Source of the DNA: Deltaproteobacteria bacterium
GTDB lineage: Bacteria; Myxococcota; Kuafuiibacteriia; Kuafuiibacteriales; Kuafuiibacteriaceae
Reading direction: 5' to 3'
Length of the DNA: 64,000 nt
Assembly: GCA_016713425.1 (NCBI GenBank)
Contig: JADJPE010000005.1
Coordinates: 744,001-808,000, forward strand
The notes beneath the pieces were generated by a model. The model did no database searches and was not told where the DNA came from. It saw only the letters and a program-made list of their open reading frames with translations. A program made the translations under genes and the position numbers. Shown piece by piece: positions 39,001 through 46,574 of this stretch; the first letter of the stretch is position 1; every line of letters starts with the position of its first letter.

Positions 39001-41441
39001 ACGACGCTCGTCTCGCTCACCGTGTAGGCCCCAGGATCCGGGTTCGAGATCGTCACCGTCGTGTCTGCAATCGGTTGATGCGTCAGGCTGACGCTGAAGC
39101 TCGAGGAAGCGCCGCCTTCGACCAGATGTACATTGCTTGGCGTCGGCAGAATGCTGAGCGCGTCCAGATCGAGGACCGCCACCGCGATCGTCACATCGGC
39201 AATCGACGGCGACGACAGGGTGATCGTTTCGCTCTCGTCACTGGTGTCGACGTCAGCGAACGCCGAAACGTCGAATACTTGCGGAACGTTCCAGTTGGCC
39301 GGCGTGAAGGTGAGCGTACCGACGGAGGTCGACACCTTGTCGACATCCGAGGTCGCCGCCGTCACGAGGACGTCGCCGGCTGGTGCAAACGCGAGCCGCA
39401 CGGAAACGCTCTCCGCGGCGCCTTCTGCGACGATTATCGAGGCAACGTCCGCCAAGATGGCCTGCGTATCGTTGTCCGCAACGTCCACGTCGACCGAAGT
39501 CGAGGGCAGACCTCCACTCGCGAAGGAGATGCTCGTCGCGTCCGCTACGAGATTCGCATCTTCCATCGCCTTCACGGACACGGTCTGGGGCGTCGAGTAG
39601 TTTCCGGGCGTGAACGTCAGCGCCGCGGTATCGGTCGTCGCAACCCCCGTGTTCAAGGAAGCGACCGTCACGATGACGTCCGTCAGTGGCTGAAATGCGA
39701 GCGCCACGGTGAGGAGCTGCGTATCGCCCTCGGTCATCGAAATCGACGCTGGCGCGACAACGATGGACTGACTGTCGTCGTCTTCGACAACCACGGGAAT
39801 GAGCGCATCGACGATCCCAGGTGCTCGCACAAAGACGTGCGTGACGTCATCACTCGCATTGGCATCGGGCGTCGCGAACACTGTGACGAACTGAGGCGTG
39901 TCCCAGTTGTCGACGGTGAAGAAGACGGCACCGGCCGAGACATTCGCAATGGCAGGATCCTCGCTTCCGACCACCACCGTCAACGGCGCCGAGGGTTCCG
40001 CGGAGAGAACGATCTCGATGAGCTCGCTTCCGCCTTCGATCAGCGAGATGCTGACGGGCGAGACGGCGATCCCTTGCGAATCGTCGTCATCGACGACGAC
40101 GTCGACGGAGGCGAGTGCAAGACCCGGACTGCTCACCGTGATCCTGGCCGACTCATCGCGCACGTCATCGTCTTCGGCACCCAGGACGCCGACACTTTGC
40201 GGTATGGCGTGATTTGCCGGCGTGAAGGTCAACGTCGCGGGCGAAACCGAGGCTGCGGCGGCGTCGCTGGACAGGAGCTGAACATCGAGATCTCCATCCG
40301 GCTCGAACGCCAGCGATACTTCGAAGTCCACGACCTGGCCCTCGCCGACGACGAGCGAGGCGGCTGAAACGATGAGCACTTGCTCATCATCATCTGTGAC
40401 CGTGGCCTCGATCTCCGCCGGCGCGACGCCCGGCGCAGACACATCCACGATCGTGCTCTCGTTGCGCGTGTCGTTGTCGTCGACCGGTGCCACGGTCACA
40501 GTCTGGGGCGTACCGAAGTTCGTCGTGCCAAAAGTCAAGGTCAACGGGTTGACGCTCACCGCGGTCGGATCTCGGGCGGCGATCGTCACCGTCACCGCCG
40601 ACGCCGGTGCTTCGCTCAGGCGCACCGTGAAGACCTCGGCCGATCCGCCTTCCGTCAAGGCGATGGTCGAAGTGTGGATCAAGAAGAAGATCGTCTCGAC
40701 ACCAGCATCGGCATCGACGCTGCCATCAGCTCCACCGTCACCGACGGCGGCGTCGCTTACCGCGCCGTCGCCCACTGCGCCGTCGCCTACCGCGCCGTCG
40801 CCCACTGCGCCGTCGCCTACCGCGCCGTCACCCACTGAGCCGTCGCCTACCGCGCCGTCGCCCACTGCGCCGTCGCCTACCGCGCCGTCGCCTACCGCGC
40901 CGTCGCCCACTGCGCCGTCGCCCACTGCGCCGTCGCCCACTGCGCCGTCGCCTACCGCGCCGTCGCCCACTGAGCCGTCGCCTACCGCGCCGTCGCCCAC
41001 TGCGCCGTCGCCTACCGCGCCGTCGCCCACTGCGCCGTCGCCCACTGCGCCGTCGCCTACCGCGCCGTCGCCCACTGCGCCGTCGCCCACTGCGCCGTCG
41101 CCTACCGCGCCGTCGCCTACCGCGCCGTCGCCCACTGCGCCGTCGCCCACTGCGCCGTCGCCTACCGCGCCGTCGCCTACCGCGCCGTCGCCCACTGCGC
41201 CGTCGCCTACCGCGCCGTCGCCCACTGCGCCGTCTTCGACCGCGCCATCGCCTGTTCGAGCGTCCTCAATCTGGGCGTCGGCGTCGCCTGACGAGCCGTC
41301 GGGTCCAACATCAACGCCTGCGTCTTCGACCGCCCCATCGGGTGCAAGGAGTTCTTCGTCGCCGCAACCAGCACTCGCGGTACTCAGGAGAATGATTCCG
41401 ATCGACAGACCGAAGAATCGAGCTAGAACCGAGCGCTTCAT
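33051..41441 (-). CDS. Giant Calx-beta-like repeat lipoprotein on an (AVGDG)n stalk
   Basis: About 2796 residues from the ATG at 41441. The signal ends TASAGC (Cys26), so it is probably lipid-anchored. A stalk of about 31 AVGDG pentapeptides follows (residues about 65-235). Then come about 21 tandem domains of about 104 residues, each starting with a variant of LSVTEEGAPETFSVRL, with a central phrase like LTFTPGNYSTPQTVTV and ending in DDDxQ; these are Calx-beta-like Ca-binding beta-sandwich repeats. Residues about 2435-2770 form a different, propeller-like region. The last 25 residues are a Cys-rich tail (CVNTALDADEEDIDCGGEDC) seen in myxobacterial surface proteins. A very long adhesin is the best guess. 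It is convergent with hoxW. Confidence 0.88.
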   Translation of the reverse strand: MKRSVLARFFGLSIGIILLSTASAGCGDEELLAPDGAVEDAGVDVGPDGSSGDADAQIEDARTGDGAVEDGAVGDGAVGDGAVGDGAVGDGAVGDGAVGDGAVGDGAVGDGAVGDGAVGDGAVGDGAVGDGAVGDGAVGDGAVGDGAVGDGAVGDGSVGDGAVGDGAVGDGAVGDGAVGDGAVGDGAVGDGAVGDGAVGDGSVGDGAVGDGAVGDGAVGDGAVGDGAVSDAAVGDGGADGSVDADAGVETIFFLIHTSTIALTEGGSAEVFTVRLSEAPASAVTVTIAARDPTAVSVNPLTLTFGTTNFGTPQTVTVAPVDDNDTRNESTIVDVSAPGVAPAEIEATVTDDDEQVLIVSAASLVVGEGQVVDFEVSLAFEPDGDLDVQLLSSDAAAASVSPATLTFTPANHAIPQSVGVLGAEDDDVRDESARITVSSPGLALASVDVVVDDDDSQGIAVSPVSISLIEGGSELIEIVLSAEPSAPLTVVVGSEDPAIANVSAGAVFFTVDNWDTPQFVTVFATPDANASDDVTHVFVRAPGIVDALIPVVVEDDDSQSIVVAPASISMTEGDTQLLTVALAFQPLTDVIVTVASLNTGVATTDTAALTFTPGNYSTPQTVSVKAMEDANLVADATSISFASGGLPSTSVDVDVADNDTQAILADVASIIVAEGAAESVSVRLAFAPAGDVLVTAATSDVDKVSTSVGTLTFTPANWNVPQVFDVSAFADVDTSDESETITLSSPSIADVTIAVAVLDLDALSILPTPSNVHLVEGGASSSFSVSLTHQPIADTTVTISNPDPGAYTVSETSVVFTTANWNVPIVVTVTPEDDVDTRDEASAIVLSAPGLTDRSVNIYVEDDDDQALLVSVATLSVTEEGAPETFSVRLAFAPDAATDVTLASDDPTVSVVPATLSFDAGNYDQPQLVTVLGLSDDDIVDETVVVRVQSSVAASVNVLVTKIDDDDQDLVVDPTALVVTEEAAGAILGVHLAFAPTGPTTVTLTSSDPSVALSTTVLSFTNADWAVTQNVTVSALADADTQDEAAVVTVSSAGLPSVDVSVSAIDDDTQAIIAVPDALVVTEQGAPVAFTVRLTHDPVAPATVDIASSDATIVPSQNSLAFDSSNYAVPQTVFVSAAADMNLVDEIATLTLSSAVAPDELVAVTKLDDDEQEILVDTAAVTVTEEGASASVGVSLRFEPAAPTVVSFASTDATIVTNPASITFTSATYSTPAPVTISGLADMNLVDDSSVLTASAPGAQSATVNVMKLDDDEQALVVAPTSLTVTEDGAGATFAVSLAFEPVNLTTVTLSSDEPTILLSDASIDFTALNYSTPQTITVTGGSDFNLVDEVGTVSVVSAGLTSVDVTVTKLDDDTQTLVVDPLALAVDEDGAPGVFGVRLGFEPTAPVSVSVASPDPLVVAAPVSLSFDLANYDIAQPVSVLGLSDLNLVDEIVDVVVSGAGAAPVSVQVTKLDDDEQQVLVDQAAVSMTEETDTATFNVALAFEPSGSVVVSIGSGDPTVVTSPTSITFDAGNYTGPVPVEVSGLADLNLTDDVVTLTLTSPGATPATVTVTKLDDDQQALVVGPTTLTVTEDGPAVSFDVSLAFEPIAPRSVGIVSGDPTVVAVGSASLDFTVANYNVPQPVTVTGLSDQNLVDEVVPITVSSAGLASVDVTVTKEDDDSQAILTSVSALDVDEDGAPGQFGVRLAFEPPAPVTVTVTSPDALLTVDPLSLAFDAANYDQFQTVEATALSDQNLVDEVVNVSIAAPVAPTVSVAVTKVDDDQQVIEVDPIVVTVVEEGATATFDVNLRFQPSSDAEVALVSSDPTVTVTPASLTFLPGNFSAVQQVTVTGLPDTNLIDDLVTITVSTPGAAPVAVTVTKEDDDTQILNVDPLNVSVTEETAPGTFGVSLGFEPIAPVTVAVASADSDIADVDQALLSFTTANWNVVQTVTVNGTSDADQVGGEVTTIDVTLSEPILSETVNVTVDDDDVQSIVLSPSSLNISEGDSETFTVRLAFIPLGGAETITISSSNAGIADPAPLVFAFDDTNYSTPRTVTVSTFEDDDLLDASATITAASNLATPAETLEVTVADDDTQEIVRAPATATIYEGGVGGSETQDLSVHLGWDPSATVSVAVTSLDTSAVSTAPGTLSFDSGDYLADKISVLSAVQDVDLQDETVVVTVATVGLSGRDAASETTVVTVIDEDEQIIQTSAALVNVDEEGTATFDVWLGYQPAANITVSVDSALTDAATVNPATLTFTPGNYDQHQTVTVSGTADDDLDDTSTIITLSTGLVPVPEGAPDVTVDVDVEDDDVQTIIAQSIPSDLPTSVQEGGPGTDFEVYLGYPPRGCAGEPFGGSTDDVVVVTPEDATKLALDPATLTFDCGNYDTPQTVTARGVQDITADNELLNAELAIAAEDNVSATHPIQILDDELSVLMTATFTDWDGATERTRRANLAWGLNRVVVTAHNDANEVFVFSTDRDLDNFAMGPTLANSTGVSTPVDTVDFDGTDFGFFLADTSGIRFARTSADLSSTLANTVVATRSLALGRDPVEFWPVYTGSAFGLVYRNGSGNLFFRSVSLNGTAPTERQVTSLDGSPDLTPNLHWDGAGYAVIYTSSVEVRCARLSNLGIVSTDDLLPSFPVNGPLVSSVLNPDTGRIVAVYVDNSLGLRVIEIDPATCAEVGAPRTVRGPDAYRSNPPVIVYNGDKFAVAYDYGTPTNVGVLTLDGATNPIDDVILGAGSRPSITWTGDRWILRAEGSVLMYAGAFQSDHCVNTALDADEEDIDCGGEDCPPCP
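40761..41234 (-). repeat. 15-bp tandem repeat, about 31 copies
   Basis: About 31 units of 15 bp encode AVGDG, with Ser in place of Ala at two positions. Two spellings alternate in patches (GCCGTCGCCTACCGC and GCCGTCGCCCACTGC on the plus strand), so blocks of two or three units have themselves been duplicated. Confidence 0.95.
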
Positions 41442-41855
41442 TTTGCAGTTCACCACGCCTCCACCTTCACGCATCGCTGTGCGGGTCGCGCATCCTGCGG
41501 CCGCTTTGAAGCCCGCCCGCTGGGCGTTCGCATCGGCTTCGAGGACGTATGATAGACGTCCCTACGATTTCGGCCAGAATCCGCACGACGGGAAGAGTCT
41601 GTTCGAAGAGCAGTCGCTTCGAAAGGCGGTGCGTGTGACACATTGCCTACCGGGCCAGTGAGCCAGGAATCGATGTAGGAACAGGTCAGGCGCTTCACGA
41701 CAACGCGCGTCCTGCGGTCGCATCGTCAGTGCAAGAACTGCTTGTGGCTCGCCAAGCTAGCGAGGGTTGGCGCGTCGGGCGACTTTCGGCCCGCTCATCG
41801 ACCTCGACCTCGACGGAGGCTTGAACGCGCACTCGGCGGGGCGCGCCGAATGCGA
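41442..41855. other. Intergenic region, about 410 bp
   Basis: It lies upstream of the giant lipoprotein gene and downstream of the coiled-coil gene, both on the minus strand. I see only short chance open frames. The promoter of the giant gene should lie near 41442-41600, but I could not assign its elements. Confidence 0.45.
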
Positions 41856-42506
41856 TCACATGTCAAAGAGCCCGTGATCTAGACGCGCAGCTTCGTTTTG
41901 TACAAGACGCGCGCGGTCCGAGAGTTTGAGCTGCGCGAGCTCGGCCTCGAGGGCATCGTGGGCTCTCGCCTCTTCCGCAGCTCGCCGCACAGTCGCAAGC
42001 GCTCGTGCGTCCTCGCCGTCATCGATTCCGAGAGCCTCTGCATCGCAGCCGCCGTCACCTTCGTCGGCGGTCTCGTCACCCGCCATCCCGTCTCGCCTGC
42101 CTGCGGGGCGACTGGCCGCGTCAGCTTCGAGCTGGTCGAGAAGGGCTCGTCGCTCGAGACACGAAAGATTTGCCAGCCTTTCCATCTCGAGTGCACGCAA
42201 TCTCGACCCGTACTCGAGCACACGCTCGAGGGCCTGCCTCGTGCTCTGACGCGTCGCCTTCAGCTCGATCTCGAGCGTTCGGAGCCCACGTCGACGTTGC
42301 GAGACAACGGCATCGAGGTGTGTCGGGACCGCGGCTTTGCCTCCTCGGTCTACGTCGAGCCGATGCGCGTGAAGTCGAGCGATCTCGAGTCGACTGCGTT
42401 CGATCTCAGCCTTGAGTCGGGCCTCCAGGAAGACGGCCTTCTGGGCGACGAGCCGTGCCGCGTCGTACGCACTTCGGTGCCGTTTGAGAACGCGATCGTA
42501 AGCCAT
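41856..42506 (-). CDS. Coiled-coil protein, FliJ/YscO-like in appearance
   Basis: A 216-residue protein starting at MAYDRVLKRHRSAYD, an ATG 13 codons into the open frame. The body is almost entirely long amphipathic helix rich in Arg, Glu, Leu and Ala, with a break at an Asp/Gly-rich segment (about residues 137-165). It resembles FliJ/YscO-type secretion chaperone coiled coils in size and composition, but no flagellar or type III gene lies nearby, so that is only a likeness. It follows the NtrC-type regulator by a short gap on the same strand and is probably co-transcribed with it. Confidence 0.6.
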   Translation of the reverse strand: MAYDRVLKRHRSAYDAARLVAQKAVFLEARLKAEIERSRLEIARLHAHRLDVDRGGKAAVPTHLDAVVSQRRRGLRTLEIELKATRQSTRQALERVLEYGSRLRALEMERLANLSCLERRALLDQLEADAASRPAGRRDGMAGDETADEGDGGCDAEALGIDDGEDARALATVRRAAEEARAHDALEAELAQLKLSDRARLVQNEAARLDHGLFDM

Positions 42507-42568
42507 CTCTCCGTCTCGGCGCGGGGATCTTCTTCTAAGCCTCATGCGATCAATCCTCTCCCCGCAGT

Positions 42569-43975
42569 TCAGCCCTTCGGCCGGATCCCGAGCTCTTTGA
42601 GCTTCTGCTGCAAGCTCTGTCGCACGAGGCCAATGGCCTCGGCCGTTTTCGAGATGTTCCCTTGGTGCGCCTCGAGTGCGCTCACCAGGAATGCGCGCTC
42701 AAACGCCTCGGTCGCCTCGCGTTTGGCCTGATTGAAGCCAACGCCACCCGAGAAGGCATGAGCGCCGGTATCAGAAACCGCCGGCGCCGCCGCATTCGGA
42801 GATCGGAGGCCGAAGTCCAGGTCATCCGCCGCGATCTCATCCGTCGGCGCCAACACGGCGGCTTGTTCCAGGAGATTCTTGAGCTCCCGCACGTTTCCCG
42901 GCCAGTCGTGTCCCTGCAAGACAGCTACGGCTTCCGCGGAGAGCGTCTTCTCCGGTCTCTTGAGGCGACTTGCCACTTGAGCGAGAAAGCGTTGAGCGAG
43001 CGCCGGAATGTCGTACACGCGCTCTCGGAGCGGCGGAAGAATGATCTCGACGACCTTCAGGCGGTAGTAGAGATCACTTCGGAAGCGACCCGCCGCAACC
43101 TCCTCCTCAAGATTCCGGTGCGTCGCCGCAACGACGCGAACCTCAATCGAGATGGGAGTCTGGCTTCCGACGCGTTCGACCTGACGCTCTTGGAGAACGC
43201 GGAGCACCTTGGCTTGGGTTTCGGGTGGCATGTCGCCGATCTCGTCGAGGAAGATCGTTCCTCCGAGCGCGGCCTCGAACCGTCCAAGGCGTCGTGCGTC
43301 GGCTCCCGTGAAAGCGCCGCGCTCGTGCCCAAACAACTCGCTCTCCACAAGTTCCCTCGAGATCGCAGCGCAGTTGACCGCGACAAAGGGTCGTTCTCGG
43401 CGCGAGCTCGCCTGGTGTAGCGCCTGCGCGACGAGCTCCTTACCGGTCCCGCTCTCACCCCGAATCAAGACCCCGAGATCTGTCTCCGCGACCTTCTTGA
43501 TGGTCTCAAAGACGCGCGTCATCGCTGGCCCCGACCCGATGAGCGCGCCAAAGCCATACTCGCGCTCGATGCGGTCAAGCAGAAGGCGGTGTTCGCGAAG
43601 GAGTCGCGTGCGCTCGAGCGCTTTCTTGACGACCATCCGGAGCTGGTCGTTGTCGAAGGGCTTCGGAACGTAGTCCTCGGCGCCTCCCTTCATCGCCTCA
43701 ACGGCAATGCGTTCGTTGCCGTGGGCCGTGATCATGACGACCGGCGTCTCGCTCCGCGCCTTCTTCGACGCCGTGAGCACATCCATCCCCGTCCCGCCTT
43801 GGCCGAGCGCGAGATCGGTCAACACCAAGTCGAAATGTCCCTCCGCAAGCTCCGCAAACGCAGCCGGTGCCGATTCAGCCAGCGAGACTTCATAGCCTTC
43901 CTTCTTGAGCAACCCGGCGACAGCAAGACGAATCGCGCGCTCATCCTCGACCACCAGAACCCTTGCCACACTCAT
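42569..43975 (-). CDS. Sigma-54-dependent response regulator (NtrC/AtoC type)
   Basis: A 468-residue protein with three domains: a receiver (about residues 1-120; phospho-acceptor Asp in LVLTDLALGQ and Lys in YVPKPFDND), an AAA+ sigma-54 activator domain (about 145-375; Walker A GESGTGKE, sigma-54 contact loop GAFTGA, Walker B GGTIFLDEIGD, arginine finger region FRSDLYYRL) and a Fis-type helix-turn-helix at the C-terminus (GNISKTAEAIGLVRQSLQQKL). It would activate transcription by sigma-54 RNA polymerase when phosphorylated by the kinase encoded just upstream, with which it overlaps by 4 bp. Targets are not visible; I found no clear sigma-54 promoter here. Confidence 0.96.
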   Translation of the reverse strand: MSVARVLVVEDERAIRLAVAGLLKKEGYEVSLAESAPAAFAELAEGHFDLVLTDLALGQGGTGMDVLTASKKARSETPVVMITAHGNERIAVEAMKGGAEDYVPKPFDNDQLRMVVKKALERTRLLREHRLLLDRIEREYGFGALIGSGPAMTRVFETIKKVAETDLGVLIRGESGTGKELVAQALHQASSRRERPFVAVNCAAISRELVESELFGHERGAFTGADARRLGRFEAALGGTIFLDEIGDMPPETQAKVLRVLQERQVERVGSQTPISIEVRVVAATHRNLEEEVAAGRFRSDLYYRLKVVEIILPPLRERVYDIPALAQRFLAQVASRLKRPEKTLSAEAVAVLQGHDWPGNVRELKNLLEQAAVLAPTDEIAADDLDFGLRSPNAAAPAVSDTGAHAFSGGVGFNQAKREATEAFERAFLVSALEAHQGNISKTAEAIGLVRQSLQQKLKELGIRPKG

Positions 43976-45030
43976 TCGCTTGCCTCCTCGCGTGTTCGCG
44001 GGAGCGTCAAGATCATCTCGGTGAAACGACCTCGCTCCGATTTAACTTCCAGGGTCCCGCCATGAGCCTCCGCGAGCTTCTTGGCGATCGCCAATCCAAG
44101 ACCCGTCCCGCTCGCTTTCGACGTATGAAATGGGCTGAAGATGCGTTCCGCGCGGTCGGGTTCGATGCCCGGGCCGTTGTCGCGAACCGCAAGCCACGCG
44201 AGATTGCCTGAGAGATTGAGGCCGCTCGAGATCTGGACGACGGGCGACTTCGTGCCGGCGTCGTTCATCGCATCGAGCGCATTACTGATCAAATTGATGA
44301 CGATCCGTCGCAGCTTCTCCGCATCCGCGGTCAAGACCAAAGAGGTGTCATGGGACTGCTCGAGCTTCACGCCGTCGCGCTCAAAACGATCGCGAAAGCT
44401 CTCGACCGCCGAGGCGACGACTTCCTCGAGAGCGACCGGTCCGAGCTGGATCGGCTCCTCCTTCGCGAAGCGCAAGAGGTGGGCGATCGAACGCTCGACG
44501 CGATCGAGCTCCTCGATCGCGACTTGGGCATACTCGAGATTTTCAGGCGCGCTTGGGTCTTCACCGATCTGCTGTACCAAGCTCTTGGCCGCCGTGATCG
44601 GGTTGCGAATCTCGTGCGCGATCGACGCAGAGAGGACCTCGACGTTTCGAGAACGATGATCGGCCCGCGGGACATCGAGGCTCGACTTCGCACGCAGAAG
44701 CTCAAGCTCCTCGGCCAACCATTTCCGCTCGAGGTGGGGTGCAACGAGTACTCGGTAAATGCGGCGCGACAGAAAGATACCCACGATCAGCCCGATCGTT
44801 GTCGCCTCTTCAAAGCCGGCCACGAAAACGAAGAAGAGCAGCACCGACGCTACGAGCGCGAGTTGAGAGAACAGACGCGAACGCTCTTCAGTTCGCGCTT
44901 TGGCTTCTGCATATGGGTCGTGCACTACGCCCCCCGCCCCAGAGCGCGGCGCGGCCGCCACGTTGGCGTTCGGCGCCGCGGTGCGACGACGCCAATTCGG
45001 CCACAGCGGGCGACTTCCACGCTTGCGCAT
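43972..45030 (-). CDS. Membrane sensor histidine kinase, partner of the NtrC-type regulator
   Basis: A 352-residue protein. The ATG at 45030 has GGAGGAAG about 7 bases upstream; the open frame runs 23 codons further. Two membrane segments (SQLALVASVLLFFVFVAGF and TTIGLIVGIFLS) are close together with almost no periplasmic loop. The phospho-acceptor His is in SASIAHEIRNPITAAKSL. The ATPase domain has the N box INLISNALDAM, G1 box VRDNGPGIE, F box IFSPFHTSKASG and G2 box TGLGLAIAKKL. The tiny loop suggests it senses membrane state or a cytoplasmic signal (inference). It overlaps the regulator gene by ATGA. Confidence 0.94.
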   Translation of the reverse strand: MRKRGSRPLWPNWRRRTAAPNANVAAAPRSGAGGVVHDPYAEAKARTEERSRLFSQLALVASVLLFFVFVAGFEEATTIGLIVGIFLSRRIYRVLVAPHLERKWLAEELELLRAKSSLDVPRADHRSRNVEVLSASIAHEIRNPITAAKSLVQQIGEDPSAPENLEYAQVAIEELDRVERSIAHLLRFAKEEPIQLGPVALEEVVASAVESFRDRFERDGVKLEQSHDTSLVLTADAEKLRRIVINLISNALDAMNDAGTKSPVVQISSGLNLSGNLAWLAVRDNGPGIEPDRAERIFSPFHTSKASGTGLGLAIAKKLAEAHGGTLEVKSERGRFTEMILTLPRTREEASE

Positions 45031-45095
45031 CACAAAGCTTCCTCCCACCATGAGCGCCGCCTTCGCGCAACGACGAGCGGGCCAAGAAGCGGCCA

Positions 45096-45503
45096 TCATG
45101 ACCGCCCCGCGCCCGAAATCAGGGCCGGACGGCTGCCGCCAGACGACCGGATCCGCCGTTCATAGCGCCAAGTCCTCTCCATGTTCCCACGGAGATAGGT
45201 CGGCGAGAGCCGCGACGTCCTCCCCCCTTGTGGGGCCTGGTCCGTGGATCGCTCAGGGAGCGCTCGGACGCTGCTCCCCGCGCATGCGGGCACAGATCCA
45301 AGCAAGAGACCCGCCAGTCCCGCGCCCAAGACGAGCCGTCTCAGGGCACCGACGAAAGAGCCAGACGGAAGAAGGCGCTGAGACCATTGAGCCCATTGAG
45401 AGGATTGAACCCTTTGAGGCGCCGGAACCACTTGAGGCACTTGAGAAGCTCGAGACGGCTGAGACAAAGACGAAGAGGTCGGACGACGAGGCACTGCAAA
45501 CAT
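45096..45503 (-). CDS. Possible small lipoprotein upstream of the sensor kinase
   Basis: The open frame has 135 codons. Its middle looks like a lipoprotein signal: Arg-Arg, a Gly/Leu/Ala-rich core and SVPAC. Only about 60 residues of Arg/Ser-rich sequence follow the Cys. The first 45 codons are built of a short Gln/Pro/Ser repeat, so the real start may be later, at a non-ATG codon. It ends 66 bp before the kinase start on the same strand and could be the first gene of that operon. No family recognised; coding status is uncertain. Confidence 0.4.
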   Translation of the reverse strand: MFAVPRRPTSSSLSQPSRASQVPQVVPAPQRVQSSQWAQWSQRLLPSGSFVGALRRLVLGAGLAGLLLGSVPACAGSSVRALPERSTDQAPQGGRTSRLSPTYLRGNMERTWRYERRIRSSGGSRPALISGAGRS

Positions 45504-45782
45504 GCTAGGCCGCTAATCAAGAAGCAGGCCGGGCATGGATGGTGCTGTTTCTGCTTCTGTTTTCTCACGTCGCCGGAAGCCGATGCAGCGGAGCGACGGC
45601 GTCGGGTGCAAGCCGAGCACTGCGCCTCGTCGCCGCTCCCCATCGCCGCTCCCCGTCGCCGCTCCACGTGGCGCGCGTCGTCGGAGGCGGTGCGTCGATC
45701 GTCACCGTCGTCGGTGCCCATCGAGCGACGAGTCAAGGAATGCAGACACCACGCAGCGTCCGGCGCCGATACATCGTCTCGT

Positions 45783-46574
45783 ATGTCTTTCTCGACCAAA
45801 TCCACGACATCTCCTGGCGCCACCCGGCCCATCTCAGCTCCGCCCGAGGACACCCGCGGACCCGCGGCGCCGACCGCTTCGGAGCCGCACGTGCGACCTG
45901 GCTTCGGCGCGGCCGGAGTCATGGATAGCGTTGCCCCTCGACCTCTGGCCAGCGTGGGTCGCTACGAGGGCACTCGGGCAGATGCCCCAGAAAGGGCCGT
46001 GAACATAGACGCCCAGGTCGACACATTCATGGGCGGACGAGGCAAGTTCGTTCTGGTGGTGGACGTCGAGCCCAAAGATTCAAGCGAGGGCGCGGGGACC
46101 GGGGGCGACAGTCACTCGATGAGCATCCCGCTCACACCCGACGACTACAGAGCCCTCTTCGGCGGACGAGGTCCCGTCGAGTTACCTCCTCTCGAGAGCA
46201 GCGTGTCCCAGTACACCGCGCACGCCTTCGATCGTGGGCGTCAGCGCGTGGTTGTTTTCGAAGAAAAGAACCTCCCGGACGAAGATATCGGGCTCGGACT
46301 CGGGGAGAGCCGACGAGGTCGCCTCGAACTCGTCGCGGAAGATGGCAAGATCCGAAGCGCCCACCTAGAAAAATCTCGCCGCCGCGCCTTTCTTGGGCTG
46401 CCGACCACGTGGCACGACTTCCTGGACGTGAACACGGGCGCACTGAGCAAGACGCGCGATGGATTGGGACTCGTCGACGAAGGCGAGCACGGGCGCGTAG
46501 CCGGCCTGGATGCGATCCGGAGCGCAGTGGACGCCCGCGGAACCGGAAGCCTCGGCCAAACCTTGCATCGCTAG
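45783..46574 (+). CDS. Hypothetical protein, 263 residues
   Basis: I do not recognise this protein. From the ATG at 45783 it has a Pro/Ala/Ser-rich, probably disordered first 60 residues (MSFSTKSTTSPGATRP) and then a folded-looking part with strands such as GKFVLVVDVEPKD, QRVVVFEEKNL and GRLELVAEDGKIRSAHLE. There is no signal peptide or membrane segment. The frame is open 185 codons further upstream, but that sequence is low-complexity and overlaps the possible lipoprotein on the other strand. Its stop overlaps the stop of the convergent kinase gene by 4 bp. The start (disordered Ser/Pro/Thr leader) resembles those of the proteins at 9427 and 60173. Confidence 0.55.
   Translation: MSFSTKSTTSPGATRPISAPPEDTRGPAAPTASEPHVRPGFGAAGVMDSVAPRPLASVGRYEGTRADAPERAVNIDAQVDTFMGGRGKFVLVVDVEPKDSSEGAGTGGDSHSMSIPLTPDDYRALFGGRGPVELPPLESSVSQYTAHAFDRGRQRVVVFEEKNLPDEDIGLGLGESRRGRLELVAEDGKIRSAHLEKSRRRAFLGLPTTWHDFLDVNTGALSKTRDGLGLVDEGEHGRVAGLDAIRSAVDARGTGSLGQTLHR

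Noticed and set aside
33009..40367. Long plus-strand open frames (33009-34994 and 38157-40367) opposite the giant lipoprotein gene
   Set aside because: They mirror the codon bias of the minus-strand repeat gene, are Arg/His/Asp-rich, and show no conserved motif; the minus strand has a signal peptide and clear repeat domains.
40761..41234. CRISPR or minisatellite explanation for the 15-bp array
   Set aside because: There are no spacers; every unit is in frame and encodes AVGDG within a lipoprotein gene.
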